Shown: piece by piece, positions 6,595-9,312 of the stretch | Numbering within the stretch: position 1 is the stretch's first letter | How the letters are laid out: every line of letters begins with the position of its first letter | Assembly: GCA_009843625.1 (NCBI GenBank) | Contig: VYDD01000301.1 | Coordinates: 1 to 9,312, forward strand | Source of the DNA: Gammaproteobacteria bacterium | GTDB lineage: Bacteria; Gemmatimonadota; Gemmatimonadetes; Longimicrobiales; Gaopeijiaceae | Length of the DNA: 9,312 bases | Direction: 5' to 3' | Position numbers and translations under genes: made by a program | The notes under the pieces: generated by a model | The model's input: the letters and a program-made list of their open reading frames with translations, nothing else | What the model was told of the DNA's origin: nothing | Databases searched by the model: none

Positions 6595-7833
6595 ATGCCG
6601 AATACACGTGATCTGGCGGTGCTCTGGGTGATGCTCATGAGCGCGGCGGGCTGCCGGGACGCGGTGGCTCCATCGCATGAACCCGAGCCGATCACCATCG
6701 CGGCGACCGTCTCCGAAACCGGGATTCGGACCCGATCCGCCGGCGAGATGGGGAGGGGATACCGGCTCGCCGTAGAGATGCTGAACGAGATGGGCGGCGT
6801 GGGCGGCCGACAGATCCGCCTGGTGACCCTGGACGACGCGAGCGATCCCGCGACCGCGGCCCGCCTGTACGAGGCGTTCACAGCCGCCGACAGCATCGAC
6901 GCACTGCTGGGTCCCTTCAGCTCCCCGATCACCGAGGCGGTGCTGGCCGTGACAGAGGCGGCGGGCTGGCCGCTCATCGCGCCGCTGGCGTCGGCCCCGG
7001 GTATCTGGAGCGAGCGCGGCCGCCGATGGAGCGTACAGATGCTCGATCCGGGGCCAATGCGATTCCGCGGCATGGTCGAGCTGGCTGCGCGCAACGGCGC
7101 CCGCACCGTGGCACTCGTCTACGAAGAGAGCACCTTCCCCGTCTCCCTGGCCGAGGGCATTCGGGCGGCCGCGGGGGAAGACGGCCTCACGATCGTGCTG
7201 GACCGCTCCTACCCGGTCGGCGGGGCAGATCATGCGACGCTCGCGGCAGCGGCCCGCGACGCAGGCGGGGATCTCTTCATCGGCGGCGGATACTACGACG
7301 ATGCCGTCGGCTTCACGGAGGCCATGGCGGAGACCGGCTACATCCCCCTCATGGCCAGCCTCTCGCTGGGTCCCGCAGATCCCCGGTTCGTAGAGGACGT
7401 TGGTGACCTCGCGCGCTGCATTGCCGGTCCCACGACGTGGACCCCCGCGGTCCGCACGTCCGGCTTCATCGCCGACAGCGAGACCTTCGTTCGGCGCTAC
7501 CAGCGGGCGTACGAATCGTTGCCCGGCTATCACGCGGCCGGCGGTTTCGGAGCCGTGGAGCTTCTCGCCGAAGCCATCGAGGCCACGCTGACCGCAGCGG
7601 GGGAGATCGATCACGCAGCGGTTCGGGACTACCTGTTCTCGGCGTCCACCGAAACGGTGCTGGGACCCCACGCCGTTTACTCGCTGGGAACCGAACAGGC
7701 CGGAGGCCAGCGCGCACTGGCGGCCCTGCAGGTCCAGTGGCAGGACGACGGTTCCGGCGGGCTGGTTCAGCGCATCATCCATCCGGAGGCGGCGGCGGAA
7801 GCCGAACCCTGCCTCCTCCGACCAAACCCTTGA
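6595..7833 (+). CDS. LivK-type ABC transporter substrate-binding protein, probable lipoprotein
   Basis: The 412-residue protein belongs to the periplasmic-binding-protein type 1 family (Peripla_BP_6 / LivK). That family binds branched-chain amino acids, amides or related small molecules outside the cytoplasmic membrane. The N-terminus is a short signal sequence ending SAAGC, so Cys20 may be lipid-modified; the -3 residue is Ala rather than the usual Leu, which makes the lipobox weak. Family features follow: GYRLAVEMLNEMGGVGGRQIRLV (55-77), DDASDPATAARLYEAF (80-95), LLGPFSSPITEAV (104-116) and PLIAPLASAP (126-135), then the second lobe to about 390. AGAGG lies five bases upstream of the ATG at 6595. 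No permease or ATPase gene is in the window, so the protein either supplies a transporter encoded elsewhere or acts as a ligand sensor. The ligand cannot be read from the sequence. Confidence 0.92.
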   Translation: MPNTRDLAVLWVMLMSAAGCRDAVAPSHEPEPITIAATVSETGIRTRSAGEMGRGYRLAVEMLNEMGGVGGRQIRLVTLDDASDPATAARLYEAFTAADSIDALLGPFSSPITEAVLAVTEAAGWPLIAPLASAPGIWSERGRRWSVQMLDPGPMRFRGMVELAARNGARTVALVYEESTFPVSLAEGIRAAAGEDGLTIVLDRSYPVGGADHATLAAAARDAGGDLFIGGGYYDDAVGFTEAMAETGYIPLMASLSLGPADPRFVEDVGDLARCIAGPTTWTPAVRTSGFIADSETFVRRYQRAYESLPGYHAAGGFGAVELLAEAIEATLTAAGEIDHAAVRDYLFSASTETVLGPHAVYSLGTEQAGGQRALAALQVQWQDDGSGGLVQRIIHPEAAAEAEPCLLRPNP

Positions 7834-7851
7834 CCCCCCTTCCTCCGTACA

Positions 7852-7910
7852 CGTCCTTATCGTTGATGCCGGTATCCGGCAGCCGATGCTCGAAAATCCA
7901 AATAAGGACG
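7852..7910 (+). promoter_or_regulatory. Inverted repeat that can hide a ribosome binding site
   Basis: CGTCCTTAT (7852-7860) and ATAAGGACG (7902-7910) are perfect 9-base arms separated by 41 bases. The loop contains a second perfect hairpin, GCCGG-TAT-CCGGC (7868-7880). The right arm contains AAGGA (7904-7908), the likely ribosome binding site of the small frame at 7919. If the stem forms in RNA, that site would be blocked. I see no clear promoter inside 7834-7918. Confidence 0.45.
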
Positions 7911-7918
7911 GCCCCGCC

Positions 7919-7981
7919 ATGATCCGGATTCTCAGGTACGTCTTGCGCCTCGTCCTGGACTGGCTGCGCAACAAGATCTAG
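7919..7981 (+). CDS. Possible 20-residue basic amphipathic peptide upstream of the channel gene
   Basis: ATG at 7919 to TAG at 7979-7981 encodes MIRILRYVLRLVLDWLRNKI. AAGGA lies ten bases upstream. Hydrophobic residues recur every three to four positions with five Arg/Lys and one Asp, so it would form a cationic amphipathic helix at the inner face of a membrane. It ends 27 bases before the channel gene and in the same reading frame. It could be a membrane-associated small protein, a leader peptide coupling translation to the channel gene, or the relic of a longer channel N-terminus. I do not recognise a family. A frame this short can occur by chance, but the good ribosome binding site and composition argue for a role. 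Confidence 0.4.
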   Translation: MIRILRYVLRLVLDWLRNKI

Positions 7982-8008
7982 CTCGCGCGGGAGCCGGAGA
8001 CACAACCC

Positions 8009-9268
8009 ATGCCCTTCCTCCCCGACAACTGGCTCAGCCTGGTCGCCGGTCTCGTGATCCTCGTCGCCGCGGCGTGGATCGTCGACTGGGTGACCACCCG
8101 AATCGTCCACGGCGCGATCCGGCGGGTCGCGGCCCGGACCCGTTCCTCGTGGGACGACCGCGTCATCGAGCGCAAGGTCTTCGCGCGCCTCTCCCACATC
8201 GTGCCCGCCGCCATCGTCTACTACGGCATCGGGCCGGTGCTGGGCGTGACCCCGGCCGAAGCCGCCGCCGGGACCGAGTCCGCCGGGCTCATTCTGGCCT
8301 GGACGTTCGCGCGCCGTCTTTCGGCCGCCGTCATCGTGATGGCAACGGCCGCGGCGTTCAGCGCCTTTCTCGACGCGGTCAACGACATCTACGTGGAGGC
8401 CTTCGAGCAGTCTCGTTCGCGTCCGATCAAGGGCTACCTCCAGGGCTTGAGCCTGCTGGCCTACCTGGGCGCGGGCGTCGTCGCCATCGCGATCCTGGCG
8501 AACCAGAGCCCCCTGGTCTTCCTCTCCGGGATCGGCGCGCTCACCGCCGTCCTCATGCTCATCTTCCGCGACACCATCCTGTCGCTGGTGGCCAGCATCC
8601 AGATCATGTCCAACGACATGATCCGCATCGGCGACTGGGTGTCGATGCCGCAGGCCAACACTGACGGGGACGTCATCGAGATCGCGCTGCACACGGTCAA
8701 GATCCAGAACTGGGACAAGACCATCTCCACCATCCCGACCCACAAGTTCATCAGCGAGTCCTTCAAGAACTGGCGCGGGATGACGGAATCCGGGGGGCGC
8801 CGCATCAAGCGGTCGCTGCGCATCGACATGAATTCGGTGCGCTTCCTGAGCGACGACGAAATCGACCGGCTTTCGCGCTACGAGACGCTGCACGACTACA
8901 TGGCCGAGGCGCGGCGCAAGATCGAGAGCTACAACGCCGCCAAGGCCACGGGCGAGCCCGGCATCATCCCGGAGATCCGGCGGCTGACCAACCTCGGAAC
9001 GTTCCGCTTCTACGTCCTCCACTACCTGAAGGCCAACCCCCGCGTCAGTCAGGAGATGACGGTGCTGGCGCGGCAGCTCGAGCCTGGACCGAAGGGCGTG
9101 CCCATCGAGATATACTGCTTCTCGAGCGACACCGCGTGGGCGAACTACGAGGGACTTCAGGCCGACCTCTTCGATCATCTGATCGCGATTCTGCCGGAGT
9201 TCGGGCTGAGGGCGTTCCAGGAACCCAGCGGGTCGGACTTCGCAGAGGCAATCGCGGATCGCGCGTGA
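8009..9268 (+). CDS. ybdG: MscS-family mechanosensitive channel, YbdG type
   Basis: The 419-residue protein is close in length to E. coli YbdG (about 415) and follows it through most of its length. It is an inner-membrane channel that opens under membrane tension in osmotic downshock and adjusts the response. Membrane segments: about 8-28, 62-80, 92-122 (one or two), 145-164 and the pore-lining 168-199 (LSGIGALTAVLMLIFRD at 172-188). The soluble beta domain follows, with SNDMIRIGDWVSMP (201-214) and VKIQNWDKTISTIPTHKF (230-247). The YbdG-type hallmark SFKNWRGMTESGGRRIKRS spans 251-269, and the C-terminal domain includes RQLEPGPKGVPIEIYCF (355-371). The ATG at 8009 has GGAG nine bases upstream and leaves a short tail before the first membrane helix, as in relatives. 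An in-frame TAG at 7979 bounds the frame. Regulation may involve the structured leader and small frame just upstream. Confidence 0.95.
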   Translation: MPFLPDNWLSLVAGLVILVAAAWIVDWVTTRIVHGAIRRVAARTRSSWDDRVIERKVFARLSHIVPAAIVYYGIGPVLGVTPAEAAAGTESAGLILAWTFARRLSAAVIVMATAAAFSAFLDAVNDIYVEAFEQSRSRPIKGYLQGLSLLAYLGAGVVAIAILANQSPLVFLSGIGALTAVLMLIFRDTILSLVASIQIMSNDMIRIGDWVSMPQANTDGDVIEIALHTVKIQNWDKTISTIPTHKFISESFKNWRGMTESGGRRIKRSLRIDMNSVRFLSDDEIDRLSRYETLHDYMAEARRKIESYNAAKATGEPGIIPEIRRLTNLGTFRFYVLHYLKANPRVSQEMTVLARQLEPGPKGVPIEIYCFSSDTAWANYEGLQADLFDHLIAILPEFGLRAFQEPSGSDFAEAIADRA

Positions 9269-9312
9269 CGTGCGCTCGATCGCGTTACCTTTCATCTTGG
9301 GGATGACGGGGA

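Noticed and set aside
7830..7858. Promoter from TTGACC overlapping the substrate-binding protein stop
   Set aside because: No acceptable -10 box lies at 16-18 bases; the AT-rich CTTAT is too far downstream.
3310..7879. GCCGGTATCCGG occurring at both 3310-3321 and 7868-7879
   Set aside because: A shared 12-mer is expected by chance in GC-rich DNA of this length, and each copy is explained by its own local hairpin.
6382..7974. 530-codon minus-strand open frame opposite the substrate-binding protein gene
   Set aside because: The plus-strand frame has a signal sequence and LivK-family motifs; the minus frame shows none.
7775..9295. 506-codon minus-strand open frame opposite the channel gene
   Set aside because: Composition is Asp/Arg/Val/Gly-rich noise typical of the antisense of a high-GC gene, and the plus strand encodes a clear YbdG-type channel.

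Overview
The window is GC-rich bacterial DNA with strongly G/C-ending codons. It has seven protein-coding genes, one of them running off the left edge, plus one probable 20-codon reading frame. I saw no rRNA, tRNA, CRISPR array, transposase or phage gene. The MecI/BlaI-type repressor, the M56 metallopeptidase with an exported non-penicillin-binding tail, and the codon style look to me like Gemmatimonadota or a related high-GC environmental phylum. That is an impression from family resemblance, not a measured assignment.

Left block, minus strand (1-2948). A short-chain dehydrogenase/reductase (2948 to 2160) is followed after about 100 bases by the ATPase-type subunit of the hydantoinase/5-oxoprolinase family (HyuA), which starts at 2055 and leaves the window at base 1 still open. 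The two genes are co-oriented and may form one catabolic operon for a cyclic amide or amino-acid derivative. The substrate cannot be read from the sequence. The visible end of hyuA carries a 27-base tandem repeat encoding a Pro/Gly/Ser linker.

Central block, plus strand (3209-6330). A divergent intergenic region of 425 bases with candidate promoters in both directions separates the SDR gene from a two-gene regulatory operon. The first gene is a MecI/BlaI-type winged-helix repressor (3374-3757). The second, overlapping it by four bases (GTGA), is an 858-residue M56 (BlaR1/MecR1-type) membrane metallopeptidase (3754-6330). The expected circuit is that an exported sensor region detects a signal, the cytoplasmic zinc protease is activated, the repressor is inactivated and target genes are released. 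The sensor region here is unusual: there is no recognisable penicillin-binding domain. Instead it has a long Ala/Pro/Ser linker, a compact domain with two cysteines, an array of 14-residue repeats with an invariant HRGH, and an array of 16-residue helical repeats. A lipobox-like LIAC closes the last membrane segment. This is the strongest candidate in the window for an undescribed sensing system.

Right block, plus strand (6595-9268). A substrate-binding protein of the branched-chain amino acid (LivK) family, probably a lipoprotein, stands alone without ABC permease or ATPase genes. After it comes an 85-base leader with an inverted repeat whose right arm contains a ribosome binding site, then a 20-codon frame for a basic amphipathic peptide. 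Last is a YbdG-type small-conductance mechanosensitive channel (8009-9268). The small frame is in the same reading frame as the channel gene, separated by a TAG stop and nine codons. The last 44 bases (9269-9312) hold nothing I can identify.
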